Below are positions 25,683 to 33,918 of a DNA stretch of 64,000 bases, one piece after another (the first letter of the stretch is position 1; each line of letters starts with the position of its first letter). A program made the translations under genes and the position numbers. This DNA is from Nitrospira_D sp035465795. GTDB taxonomy: Bacteria; Nitrospirota; Nitrospiria; Nitrospirales; Nitrospiraceae. The notes below the pieces were generated by a model. The model was not told where the DNA came from. It did no database searches and saw only the letters and a program-made list of their open reading frames with translations. The stretch spans positions 868,001 to 932,000 of the forward strand of contig NZ_JBMWAN010000001.1 in NCBI RefSeq assembly GCF_049546785.1, written 5' to 3'.

Positions 25683-26459
25683 TCATCGAAGTTCGGCGAG
25701 TTTATTCTTTGCGAGCTTGGCTTCGTCGGATGCGGGAAAGTCTTCCAGCACATGCTTGAGATATTTCCGTGATTTCACCAGATCGCCGGTTTCCGCCGTC
25801 GCAAGGCCGAGCTTGTACAACGCAGCCGGGACCTTTTCATTCCCCGGATATTCGGTGACCAGATATTCGAAGGCCTGAATCGCCCGCGTGTAGTCTTTCT
25901 GATTGTAATAGGACTCCCCAAGCCAGTAATGGGCATTCGGGGTCAGCGACGTGCCGGGAAAATCCTTGATGAACCGTTGGAATCCCGCGACCGCCAACTC
26001 ATATTTTCCGTTCAGGTAATCGTTGTAGGCCAGATTGAAGGCCGACGTCGGAGTAATGCCCGGGACATTGGGAACGATCGTCGGACTTTCCGCCTGGCTC
26101 TGAGGCTTGGCCGGCTTGGCCGGCTTCTGGACCTCGGGCGGAGCCGGCTCCAGCTTGGAAGACGAGAGCCCTTGCCCCTCCTCAAACTTCGCCAGTCGCG
26201 TCTCGATCTTTTGAAGCCGCGCGGCGAACTCATCTAGCCGGGCCTTACCCGACTCACCGTCCTTCATGCGCTCGAGGGACTCCATCCGGCGCAATGCCGC
26301 ATCGACCCGCTGGTGGTCTTGCTCCTGCGAGCGGGCCACTGTCGAAACTTGATCTCTCAGTTCAATGAAATCGGCATGCTTGGCGCAACCCGCCAGCATC
26401 AGCACCTGGCCGGCGACTGCCATCGTCCACACACAGGACTGCGCACGTGAAGACATCAT
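25683..26459 (-). CDS. CpoB/YbgF-like TPR lipoprotein
   Basis: 258 residues. A lipobox-like MLAGC (Cys25) is followed by a coiled coil (about 35-95), a Pro/Lys-rich linker and three C-terminal TPR-like repeats (about 140-258; FNLAYNDYLNGKYELAVAGF, AHYWLGESYYNQKDYTRAI). CpoB coordinates the Tol-Pal system with peptidoglycan synthesis at division. It lies two bases from a second, larger CpoB-like gene. Both are downstream of pal, the usual place. Confidence 0.85.
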   Translation of the reverse strand: MMSSRAQSCVWTMAVAGQVLMLAGCAKHADFIELRDQVSTVARSQEQDHQRVDAALRRMESLERMKDGESGKARLDEFAARLQKIETRLAKFEEGQGLSSSKLEPAPPEVQKPAKPAKPQSQAESPTIVPNVPGITPTSAFNLAYNDYLNGKYELAVAGFQRFIKDFPGTSLTPNAHYWLGESYYNQKDYTRAIQAFEYLVTEYPGNEKVPAALYKLGLATAETGDLVKSRKYLKHVLEDFPASDEAKLAKNKLAELR

Positions 26460-26461
26460 CT

Positions 26462-28003
26462 CTACCGCCCCTCCTTCAACTGAGCCAGCTTGTCGGATGC
26501 TTTACCGGCCTCCGGAGTCCTGGGATACAACGTGACCACTTGCTTGAAAGCGGAGGAGGCCCGCTTTTTATCCTTTAAGGCGAGATAGGCATAGCCTTTC
26601 TTCAGAATGGCCGCCGGAACTTTCTCGCTGCGGGGATAATCCAACTCCACCTTGTCATAGGCATCGATCGCCTTCTTATAATCTTTCGTGCCGTAATAGG
26701 CTTCGCCGAGCCAATAGCGCGCGTTGGGAGCCAGGTCTGAATTCGGATAGCTGGCCAGAAACGCCGAAAACCCCCTCCGGGCCCCGTCGAGATCGCCCCC
26801 ACGAAAGAGCCCCAACACCTGCTCATACTGTTCACGGTCCGCTGCGACCGACGCTCGCGCCGGCTCGCCAGCCTGTGGCGCCTCCACAGGAGCAACCAGC
26901 GCAGCGGGCGGCGTGGCCGCCGCCGCTGAGTCCTCATTCGAGGAGGCCGGGGACTGGCTCGTTGCGACGCTCTGCTCGAACTCCTGCGACGCCCGTTCAA
27001 CCCCGCTGACTTCCGCCGATGGGGCCGGCTGAGATCGCAGGACATGCTTCGGATTCGACTGACGCCCCCCGGTTTTCTGACTCACCTGATCGACCGATCG
27101 TGTGAGGGCATCAAGCCGGCGATCCTGATCCTCGAAGCGAGAAACCACCTTTTGATTCATCGCATCCAAAGTTCGCGCGACGGAATCCACACTCCTCTTG
27201 ACCGTCTCCACATACGCCGTCGTCGACTTATTCGCCTCATTTACATAGGCAGTCGTCTCCCGGCTGCTGGCGTCCAGCTTGGCCGCCAATCCCTTCGAAG
27301 CCTGCTCTTCCTGCCCGACCCTCTCATTCAATCCGTTCAACGCTTCCTTGAACCCGGTCAGGGCCTGATTGAATTGGGTGAACTTCTGAGAGACCTGATC
27401 GAGGCGGTGCTGACTCTCGACAGCCCCCTTTTGCTGCTCATCGAGCTTCAGATCCACCCGCCTGGCCATATCCTCGTTGGTCTTCTTCACCACGCCGGCC
27501 AGATGCTCTTTCATCCCATCAATCGCTTTCGAGACATCCTCGGACATCTTATCGAGCCGGGCATTCACCTTCGCATCCTGGGTATCGAGACTCTTTTGAA
27601 GCCACGCATACCGGGTATTCGAATCAGCTTCAAGCTTGGCAGCCAACTGCTCCAGCTTCTTGGTCTGCACTTCAAGTTGTGCCGACCGATGCTTGAGGTC
27701 CTCCTGCTTGGCATGGAGTTCCTGCGCCTCATGCCGCACCTTTTCCAGCTCACCATGCAGTTGTGGCAATTCCTGTTCCCGTAGCGAGGAAATCTCCTGG
27801 CTCTGCCGGGCCCTGGCCTGCGAATATTGCTCATCCTGTTGCCGCATCTTCTGTTGAAGATCACGTTCGGCTTTCTTCAGATCAGCCTGTTGAGCGACAC
27901 ACCCTGACAGCAGCATCATGAACAGGACTAGAACAATAGCCACGGAACACCTCACTTGCCGGTAATGATCGATGTGACTAGCCACAACCGCGTGCTCCAG
28001 CAT
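26462..28003 (-). CDS. Large CpoB-like lipoprotein with long coiled coil and TPR domain
   Basis: 513 residues as given; the N-terminus before the hydrophobic segment is long for a signal, and a GTG within it may be the real start. A lipobox LLSGC (about residue 35) precedes an unusually long coiled coil (about 40-310, rich in Gln, Lys and Glu), an Ala/Pro-rich linker (about 320-390) and TPR-like repeats (about 395-510; ARYWLGEAYYGTKDYKKAIDAYDKV) that closely match the neighbouring CpoB-like protein. It may span more of the periplasm than CpoB. Location after pal supports a Tol-Pal role. Confidence 0.8.
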   Translation of the reverse strand: MLEHAVVASHIDHYRQVRCSVAIVLVLFMMLLSGCVAQQADLKKAERDLQQKMRQQDEQYSQARARQSQEISSLREQELPQLHGELEKVRHEAQELHAKQEDLKHRSAQLEVQTKKLEQLAAKLEADSNTRYAWLQKSLDTQDAKVNARLDKMSEDVSKAIDGMKEHLAGVVKKTNEDMARRVDLKLDEQQKGAVESQHRLDQVSQKFTQFNQALTGFKEALNGLNERVGQEEQASKGLAAKLDASSRETTAYVNEANKSTTAYVETVKRSVDSVARTLDAMNQKVVSRFEDQDRRLDALTRSVDQVSQKTGGRQSNPKHVLRSQPAPSAEVSGVERASQEFEQSVATSQSPASSNEDSAAAATPPAALVAPVEAPQAGEPARASVAADREQYEQVLGLFRGGDLDGARRGFSAFLASYPNSDLAPNARYWLGEAYYGTKDYKKAIDAYDKVELDYPRSEKVPAAILKKGYAYLALKDKKRASSAFKQVVTLYPRTPEAGKASDKLAQLKEGR

Positions 28004-28021
28004 CAGAACGACTGGCCCCGC

Positions 28022-28741
28022 TTACTTCCCGGACTTGATCACCACGTGGCCGCGACGATTCTGCGCATAGCAGGATTCGTTCTGTTCTTTGCAGAACGGT
28101 CGCTCCTTGCCGAAAGACACCACGCTCAATCGGCTGGCGCTCACCCCGAGTTCGACCAGGTAATTCCGGACGGCCTTCGCGCGCCTTTCCCCGAGCACCA
28201 GGTTATAGGCGGAAGTTCCGCGCTCGTCGCAATGTCCTTCAATTTTCAGGCCCGCGCCGGAATTGGCCTTGATCCACTCTGCATCGCGCGACAATGCCTG
28301 CCGCCCCTCTTCCGTGATGACAAAACTATCAAACGCGAAAAAGACATCCCGCAATCCTGCGGCCTCGGCGGCTGCTTGTTCTGCGGCACGGGTGGCATCC
28401 ATTTCGCGACTGCTCTGGGATGGTTCCACCTTGGCCATCATGGTCCCATTCGTGACATGCTCTTCGGCGGGACTCTTCCCTCCCCCGACAGAATCCAGCC
28501 CGCGAAGTCCGCTGGACGCATTCTCATCTCTGTTGGAGAGCGTCGTGTCGGGAAAGTTCGACCCGACTCCCCCGCTCGGCCCTCCCTCAGGACCGGCAGT
28601 ACCGGCGGATCCCTGGGCTCCCTTCTGCGAGGATTGGGTATCCCCGCCGGATTGTACGCCTTTCTTTGAACAGCCTGGCACGGCCATCAGCAACAAACCG
28701 GCCACCATCGGCAGATACCAGATCACTCGTGTTGTCCGCAT
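28022..28741 (-). CDS. pal: Peptidoglycan-associated lipoprotein Pal
   Basis: 239 residues from ATG 28741, preceded by GGAGGAGAG; the frame to 28801 is rejected. A lipobox AVPGC (Cys24) is followed by a Gly/Ser-rich spacer (about 28-125) and an OmpA-like domain (about 130-239) with FFAFDSFVITEEG, IEGHCDERGTSAYNLVLGERRA and SRLSVVSFGKERP. Pal links the outer membrane to peptidoglycan and binds TolB. The spacer is longer than in E. coli Pal. Confidence 0.93.
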   Translation of the reverse strand: MRTTRVIWYLPMVAGLLLMAVPGCSKKGVQSGGDTQSSQKGAQGSAGTAGPEGGPSGGVGSNFPDTTLSNRDENASSGLRGLDSVGGGKSPAEEHVTNGTMMAKVEPSQSSREMDATRAAEQAAAEAAGLRDVFFAFDSFVITEEGRQALSRDAEWIKANSGAGLKIEGHCDERGTSAYNLVLGERRAKAVRNYLVELGVSASRLSVVSFGKERPFCKEQNESCYAQNRRGHVVIKSGK

Positions 28742-28834
28742 GTCGTCTCTCCTCCATCTAGAAAAGGACATCCCCTGGGCACCCCAGCAGAACGTCATCA
28801 TAAATAGTTGTACTCTGTGGCCGTTGCTTGCGCA

Positions 28835-30151
28835 TTATGAGGCCGGCGACCAGGCCGGCGCACTGTTATGTACCCCAGTGAATGTCACTCGCTCAAGATC
28901 TTTGCCGTCCGCGTTGATCATGTAAATCTGGCTTTTGCCGTCGGCCGTTGAACTAAAGACCAGATGGCGTCCATCCGGCGACCACGAGGGCGAATCATCA
29001 ACCCCCGGGCCGGTCGTGAGCTGCACCCGCTTCTGCCCGTCCGGCGTGATCAGACAGAGTTTATACTCCTTTTTGGGAGTCCGGCAGACATAGGCGATCC
29101 AATTCCCTCGCGGCGACCAGGCCGGCGCGGCATTATAATCGCCTTCAAAGGTCAGGCGTCGGACATTCGAGCCGTCCGAGCTCATCAGGAAGATCTGCGG
29201 CCCGCCGCTGCGATCCGAAGCGAACGCCAGCTCCCTTCCCGAAGGAGCCCAGGAAGGCGAGAGGTCGCCCGATGCATGGGTCGTCAACCGATGCAACGCC
29301 TTGGTCCTGGTATCCAGCCGATAGAGTTCCGAATTCCCTTCATAACTGGACGCAAAGGCGAGGAAGTTTCCGTCCGGCGAAAGGGCGGGCGTAATGTTGA
29401 GCCCGCTGAGCGACACCAGTGTCCAGCGCTTCCCCGTCGCCAGCTCGATCATGTCGATATCCTGCGTGTTCCGGTTGCGATAGGCCGTGAAGACGAGAAA
29501 CCGGCGGTCGGGCGACCAGCGGGGCATCAGGTTCAGAAACCCGTCGGCCGTCAACTGGCGCGGCTCATACCCGTCGTAATCCATGACGAATAGTTCTCGC
29601 GCCGATCCCTGTTCGGACACATAGGCGATTTTCGTTCTGGCGATACCGGGCTCTCCTGTGTACCGGAAGACCAGCTCGTCCGCGAAACGGTGGGCCATCA
29701 AGCGGACGACGGAGGAGGAGCCGACGTAGCGCTTGCCTCCGACCACCTCATTACTCCCCCCGTCGTAGACAAAGCCGTCCATGCTGACATCAGCATCTTT
29801 GTCTCCCGCCTTCAGGCCCGCTTTCCCCCATACCAGGACAGACGCGCCATTCGCCACCGCCTGCTTGAAAGCCGGATTCGGGACCGTGCCCACGTCTTTG
29901 AGTCCGAGGTTCGGCACATCCAGCAAGGCAAACACCAGCGAGCGGCGGATATCGGACTTCAATACTTCTTCCAACCGGCCACCCAGCCACTCGGGCCCCC
30001 CGGTATTCTGAATGCCGATCACCCCCACGGGAATTTTTTGAAAATCGGGGCGTGTCGCCTCCAGAAACACATCCGTGGCGCCGGACTCGATAATGCCGAT
30101 CACCCCCACCAGCGCACAACACATCAGCAGAAGAGCGGTTCTGAGTCTCAT
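28835..30151 (-). CDS. tolB: Tol-Pal system protein TolB
   Basis: 438 residues. A signal peptide (about 1-25) leads to the N-terminal alpha/beta domain (about 30-165) and a six-bladed WD-like propeller made of repeats such as LMPRWSPDRRFLVFTAYR, PALSPDGNFLAFAS and PSWSPDGRHLVFSS. The protein acts in the periplasm, binding Pal and TolA. It follows tolA by four bases and is separated from pal by about 90 bp. Confidence 0.94.
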   Translation of the reverse strand: MRLRTALLLMCCALVGVIGIIESGATDVFLEATRPDFQKIPVGVIGIQNTGGPEWLGGRLEEVLKSDIRRSLVFALLDVPNLGLKDVGTVPNPAFKQAVANGASVLVWGKAGLKAGDKDADVSMDGFVYDGGSNEVVGGKRYVGSSSVVRLMAHRFADELVFRYTGEPGIARTKIAYVSEQGSARELFVMDYDGYEPRQLTADGFLNLMPRWSPDRRFLVFTAYRNRNTQDIDMIELATGKRWTLVSLSGLNITPALSPDGNFLAFASSYEGNSELYRLDTRTKALHRLTTHASGDLSPSWAPSGRELAFASDRSGGPQIFLMSSDGSNVRRLTFEGDYNAAPAWSPRGNWIAYVCRTPKKEYKLCLITPDGQKRVQLTTGPGVDDSPSWSPDGRHLVFSSTADGKSQIYMINADGKDLERVTFTGVHNSAPAWSPAS

Positions 30152-30154
30152 GGC

Positions 30155-31183
30155 TTATCCGTTCTGCTCCCCGACCGTGAAGGTAAAGTGGGCATCAAAA
30201 TAAGACTCCGTCAGCTCGGGTGGAAACCCCGGCAACGGCTCGGCATTGATGACCGCGCGCTTCCCGGCCAGATCGTAATATTCATTCCCCGAAGACTGCT
30301 CGACCGCGACCCCGCTCACGGTCCCGTTCCGGTGCAACCGGAACTTGACCACGACCGAATAGACCTGAGCCGTCACATCGACCGGCGGCGCGGACCAGAC
30401 CGCGCTGATTCGTTGCCGCACCCGTGCCAGATAGGCATTGGATCCCGGAGCGATACCGGGAACCTTGAGCGTGGTATCGACCGCTTTTACACTCGGAATC
30501 TTGGCCTCACGCGGTGACGCAGGCTTGGGCTGCGCCTCCGCCGGAAGCGGCTTCGGCTCCTTCGGCAACTCAACCTTCTTGATCTTATTCAGCTCCTCGT
30601 CCAGCTCCCGGTTGACCTCTTCGCTCAACGCAGCCTTGGGCCTCGCCTCGGCCGGCGTCTTCGGAAGCTCCTTCGTCTCTTGAGCGAGCGGGACGTCGGG
30701 CAACTTCAGCTTCGCGACCGCGGGCACCGCCGGTTCCTGAGATTTTTTCGGCCTGTCGGTCGGGCTGAAATCTCCAAGCTTGGGCGCGTCCGGAGGCAGC
30801 TCAATCCCCTTCATCAAGTCACGCATCGGATCATGCGCCGGCCGCGCCGGAGCAACGGGTGCAGGCCTGACTGGCGGCGGCGCAACCGGCGCCGTTTTTA
30901 CCGGCGGGGCCGGAGCAGGCGCCTTGGCAACCTCGACCTGTTTGACGGGGGGCTTCACCGGCTCCACCACGTTCACCGGCGGAGTCGGCAACGACGCGAG
31001 CGAGATTTCGATGGATGCCAGCGGCTGCTCTCCATGCCGGGGCCACCGGACCCACGTCACCGCAACCAGCACAACCAGATGAAGGACCATGGACCAGACC
31101 ACCGCCCGCCGGAGATGACGGGTGATCTGCCCTTGAGCATCTTCATCCAGCCACAGGCGTGATTGTGCCGAAGCCTGCACCAT
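30155..31183 (-). CDS. tolA: TolA/TonB-type energy transducer
   Basis: 342 residues. One N-terminal transmembrane helix (about 28-48), a long Pro/Ala/Lys-rich periplasmic region (about 65-245) and a C-terminal TonB-like domain (about 250-340; ISAVWSAPP, VVVKFRLHRNGTVSGVAVEQSSG). Position between tolR and tolB identifies it as the TolA equivalent that couples the proton-motive TolQR motor to the outer membrane. By sequence alone the C-terminal domain could also be called TonB. Confidence 0.87.
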   Translation of the reverse strand: MVQASAQSRLWLDEDAQGQITRHLRRAVVWSMVLHLVVLVAVTWVRWPRHGEQPLASIEISLASLPTPPVNVVEPVKPPVKQVEVAKAPAPAPPVKTAPVAPPPVRPAPVAPARPAHDPMRDLMKGIELPPDAPKLGDFSPTDRPKKSQEPAVPAVAKLKLPDVPLAQETKELPKTPAEARPKAALSEEVNRELDEELNKIKKVELPKEPKPLPAEAQPKPASPREAKIPSVKAVDTTLKVPGIAPGSNAYLARVRQRISAVWSAPPVDVTAQVYSVVVKFRLHRNGTVSGVAVEQSSGNEYYDLAGKRAVINAEPLPGFPPELTESYFDAHFTFTVGEQNG

Positions 31184-31197
31184 AGCAATTCAAGACT

Positions 31198-31641
31198 CTA
31201 GTTCTTGCGACGAACGGATGAAGGGTCCGTCACCCGCTCCGGCCCTGTGGGATCCGTCACCATCCCAAGCTTCTCGATGCCCGCCTTCTTCACCCCGTCC
31301 ATCACTTGCACCACGACTCCGTAGGGCACGTCGCGATCGGCGCGCAGATACAGCGACACATCGGCATGCTCTTCCTTGAGGAGCCTGAGCTTCCGCTCTA
31401 GCTGCACGACGCTGACCTGATCCTTGTCCAGATACAGCCGTTGATCTTTTTCAATCGTGAGCACGGCTCGGATCTCCGGCTTGATCGTATTCGACGCCGA
31501 CTTCGGCAAGGTGATGTCCATCCCGCGATACAACATAGGCGCCGTCACCATGAAGATGACAAGCAAAACCAGCACCACGTCGACCAGCGGAATCACATTG
31601 ATCTCCGCCATGAAACGGCGCTGGCGGGTTTCGAGGATCAT
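31198..31641 (-). CDS. tolR: TolR/ExbD-family biopolymer transport protein
   Basis: 147 residues. One transmembrane helix (about 15-38) contains the conserved Asp of the proton channel (IPLVDVVLVLLVIFM; D21), followed by a periplasmic domain with DITLPKSAS. It overlaps tolQ by four bases and precedes tolA. With TolQ it forms the motor that drives TolA. Confidence 0.92.
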   Translation of the reverse strand: MILETRQRRFMAEINVIPLVDVVLVLLVIFMVTAPMLYRGMDITLPKSASNTIKPEIRAVLTIEKDQRLYLDKDQVSVVQLERKLRLLKEEHADVSLYLRADRDVPYGVVVQVMDGVKKAGIEKLGMVTDPTGPERVTDPSSVRRKN

Positions 31642-32330
31642 CCCTTGGCTCCGCCGGATCCCGGCTTCGGTTTGGACGCTAACATGGCAAGGAGTTCCAC
31701 GGTCACAGAATCCATCCGGAATGCCGTGCCGCGAATACGCGAAAGAAAATAATTGTAGGCGATCACCGCGGGAATCGCTGTGAAGAGCCCGGCCGCCGTG
31801 GCGACCAGCGCTTCAGACACACCCGGCGCCACCGCCGCAATGCTGGCTGTCCCCTGGGAGCCGATTTCTCTGAATGAATCGATGATGCCCATGACGGTCC
31901 CCAGCAACCCGACGAAGGGGCTGATGTTTCCCGTTGTGGCCAGGAACGGCAGGTAGGCTTCGAGCTGCGAGAGCTGGCCCTGGGCAAGATGCTGTGCGGT
32001 GCGCTCCACGACGTGGCGATCCAATGCCGGCGCGCTTCCACCTTCATGCGCTTCCTGTCCACTCCCGAGCCGATCCACCACGCCGTGAAAAATTTTCGCG
32101 CAGGGGCTCCCGGCCGAACGATGGGCGTGGCGCGCAACCTCGTCCACATCCTTGGACTTCGCCAACACGGCCATGAAGCGGTGATCTTCCGCATCAGCCG
32201 CCCGGAACACTTTCCATTTGAGGAGAATGACCGCCCAGGACAGGACCGACAAGAGGAACAGGAGCAGAAGAACAACTTTCGACACCACCCCCAGCGATCC
32301 GAGAAGACCCATGGGACCTGACTGGAACAT
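31638..32330 (-). CDS. tolQ: TolQ/ExbB-family proton channel protein
   Basis: 230 residues. Three transmembrane helices (about 12-35, 130-155 and 165-195) carry the conserved segments LEAYLPFLATTGNISPFVGL, GTVMGIIDSF and EALVATAAGLFTAIPAVIAYN. First gene of the tolQRAB-pal unit; AGGAGGGAG lies about 12 bases upstream of the ATG. Two tRNA genes lie just upstream in the same direction without a strong terminator between. Confidence 0.93.
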   Translation of the reverse strand: MFQSGPMGLLGSLGVVSKVVLLLLFLLSVLSWAVILLKWKVFRAADAEDHRFMAVLAKSKDVDEVARHAHRSAGSPCAKIFHGVVDRLGSGQEAHEGGSAPALDRHVVERTAQHLAQGQLSQLEAYLPFLATTGNISPFVGLLGTVMGIIDSFREIGSQGTASIAAVAPGVSEALVATAAGLFTAIPAVIAYNYFLSRIRGTAFRMDSVTVELLAMLASKPKPGSGGAKG

Positions 32331-32403
32331 AAGGCGCTAGCGTCTCCCTCCTTTAATCACGACACACCGTAGTGTGATGGAGTGTACCAAACTCTGGAGA
32401 AAA

Positions 32404-32481
32404 TGGCGGGGCCGACGGGATTTGAACCCGCGACCTCCAGATTGACAATCTGGCGTCCTAACCAGGCTGAACGACGGCCCC
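32404..32481 (-). tRNA. tRNA-Asp (anticodon GTC)
   Basis: 78 bases including an encoded CCA. The acceptor stem GGGGCCG pairs with CGGCCCC. The anticodon stem CCAGA/TCTGG encloses the loop TTGTCAA, so the anticodon is GTC. The T-arm GCGGGTTCAAATCCCGT is standard. Confidence 0.95.
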
Positions 32482-32603
32482 TCGAGACTCTACATTTGGC
32501 GGATGATCGGAACGACAAGACGATATTTAGCGGTCGGTCGCTTCCAACACTTAGAATGGCTCTATCTTCTTTCTTCGACCTGCCCACGCGAACCAGTCTA
32601 CCC

Positions 32604-32679
32604 TGGTAGGCGGAACAGGGATCGAACCTGTGACCTCTGCCTTGTAAGGGCAGCGCTCTCCCAACTGAGCTATCCGCCC
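32604..32679 (-). tRNA. tRNA-Val (anticodon TAC)
   Basis: 76 bases including an encoded CCA. The anticodon stem CTGCC/GGCAG encloses CTTACAA, giving anticodon TAC. The T-arm ACAGGTTCGATCCCTGT is standard. The first acceptor pair is G1-U72 rather than a Watson-Crick pair. It lies upstream of tRNA-Asp in the same direction. Confidence 0.95.
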
Positions 32680-32702
32680 GCTATTCCTCACAAGCTTGGC
32701 GG

Positions 32703-32731
32703 ATGCTATCAAGTCCCTCTGAGCTTGTCAA
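32703..32731 (-). promoter_or_regulatory. Sigma-70 promoter of the tRNA pair
   Basis: On the minus strand TTGACA (32726-32731) and TAGCAT (32703-32708) are spaced 17 bp. The start near 32696 lies 17 bases before tRNA-Val. Because tRNA-Asp ends 73 bases before tolQ with no clear terminator, the transcript may run into tolQ. Confidence 0.65.
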
Positions 32732-32796
32732 CCGATTCTCGCACTATTCTTGCAGTTTTCCGGCGCGCACAGAAATATTTTTCGCGGCGCATCCCC

Positions 32797-33726
32797 TCAG
32801 ACTTTTGAGCGCCGCGCCTGACGGGGGAAAAATCGCCGATGCACCTGCGTGAGTCGTCCGCGCTCGACGTGCGTGTAGATTTGCGTGGTCGCGATGTTCG
32901 CGTGGCCCAGCATGGCCTGCACGGCGCGAAGATCGGCGCCGCCCTCCAGTAAATGGGTCGCAAACGAATGCCGCAGCATGTGGGGGGAAATCGGCTTGGT
33001 GATGCCCGCCCGCCTGGCCCGTTGCCGGACGATTTTCCAGAAGGCCTGCCTGGTCAGCGGCCCGCCGCGCCGCGAGACGAAGAGCGCGCGCGATGATCGT
33101 CGCTGCAAGATCACCGGCCGCACATGATCGAGATAGTGCACCAGCGCATCGCGCGCGGCCTCTCCGATCGGCACCAGTCGCTCCTTCGAGCCTTTCCCGT
33201 GCACGCGCAAACATCCGACGGCCAGATCCAGCCGGACGACTTCCAGCGCCACGAGTTCCGACACCCGCAATCCCGAGGCATACATCAGTTCGAGCATCGT
33301 CCGGTCCCGAGCATCTTCAACGGTCTGCACGGCCGGCAACTCCAGCAAGGCCGTCACTTCCTGCATCGTCAAGGTACTCGGCAACCTGGTCCCCCGCCGC
33401 GCCGTGGCGAGATCACGCGTCGGATTGATGTCGGCGATCCTCTCGCGCACGAGAAAGCGGAACCACCCGCGCATCGCGGACAGCGTTCTGGCCATCGAAG
33501 CCGGAGACAGGCCCTCCGCTTTCAATGAAGCCAGAAACCCGACCAATTGCGGCGGGGAAACCGGCGCATTCATGTGGAGTCGATGCCGGCTCAGAAACGC
33601 TTGCAGTTTGGACAGATCGCGCCGGTACGCCTCCAACGTGTTGGTCGCCAAACCTCCCTCGACACGGAGGTGGCTGAGATAGCGCTCGGCCAGCGGGTCA
33701 AGCACCTGTTCGGGAAGTTCTGCCAT
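32797..33726 (-). CDS. xerD: Tyrosine recombinase XerD-like
   Basis: 309 residues from ATG 33726. An N-terminal SAM-like core-binding domain (about 10-95) precedes the catalytic domain with R154 (SGLRVSE), K178 (GKGSKER), H249 and R252 (PHMLRHSFATH), H275 (MLGH) and Y284 (IYTHV). All catalytic residues are present. With XerC it would resolve chromosome dimers at dif. No integrase-type neighbours or attachment site are seen, so the housekeeping call is preferred over a mobile-element integrase; XerC versus XerD cannot be settled here. Confidence 0.88.
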   Translation of the reverse strand: MAELPEQVLDPLAERYLSHLRVEGGLATNTLEAYRRDLSKLQAFLSRHRLHMNAPVSPPQLVGFLASLKAEGLSPASMARTLSAMRGWFRFLVRERIADINPTRDLATARRGTRLPSTLTMQEVTALLELPAVQTVEDARDRTMLELMYASGLRVSELVALEVVRLDLAVGCLRVHGKGSKERLVPIGEAARDALVHYLDHVRPVILQRRSSRALFVSRRGGPLTRQAFWKIVRQRARRAGITKPISPHMLRHSFATHLLEGGADLRAVQAMLGHANIATTQIYTHVERGRLTQVHRRFFPRQARRSKV

Positions 33727-33844
33727 AGATGAGTGAGCACAGGCGGCACACCGAGTTGCCAAGAATCGAACCGGCTATCCGCATCCGCGACAAACTATAG
33801 CCAACTCTCCCCGATGAACTCAATGAAACGACCGGCAGTTCTCC

Positions 33845-33873
33845 TTGACACCCCGCACCCTTTCCGATACTAG
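33845..33873 (+). promoter_or_regulatory. Sigma-70 promoter of the LpoA-like / S2P / trpS genes
   Basis: TTGACA (33845-33850) and TACTAG (33868-33873) are spaced 17 bp. The start would be near 33881, about 38 bases before the ATG at 33919. Confidence 0.6.
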
Positions 33874-33918
33874 TCACTCGGTACCACAACAACAATCACC
33901 CACGTATTCAACACCCAC

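Noticed and set aside
28835..30151. TolB as a generic WD40/PD40 hydrolase
   Set aside because: Gene order tolA-tolB-pal and the N-terminal domain identify it as TolB.
32797..33726. XerD-like gene plus adjacent tRNAs as an integrated mobile element
   Set aside because: No attachment-site repeat of the tRNA 3' end and no phage or plasmid genes nearby; the protein matches housekeeping Xer proteins.
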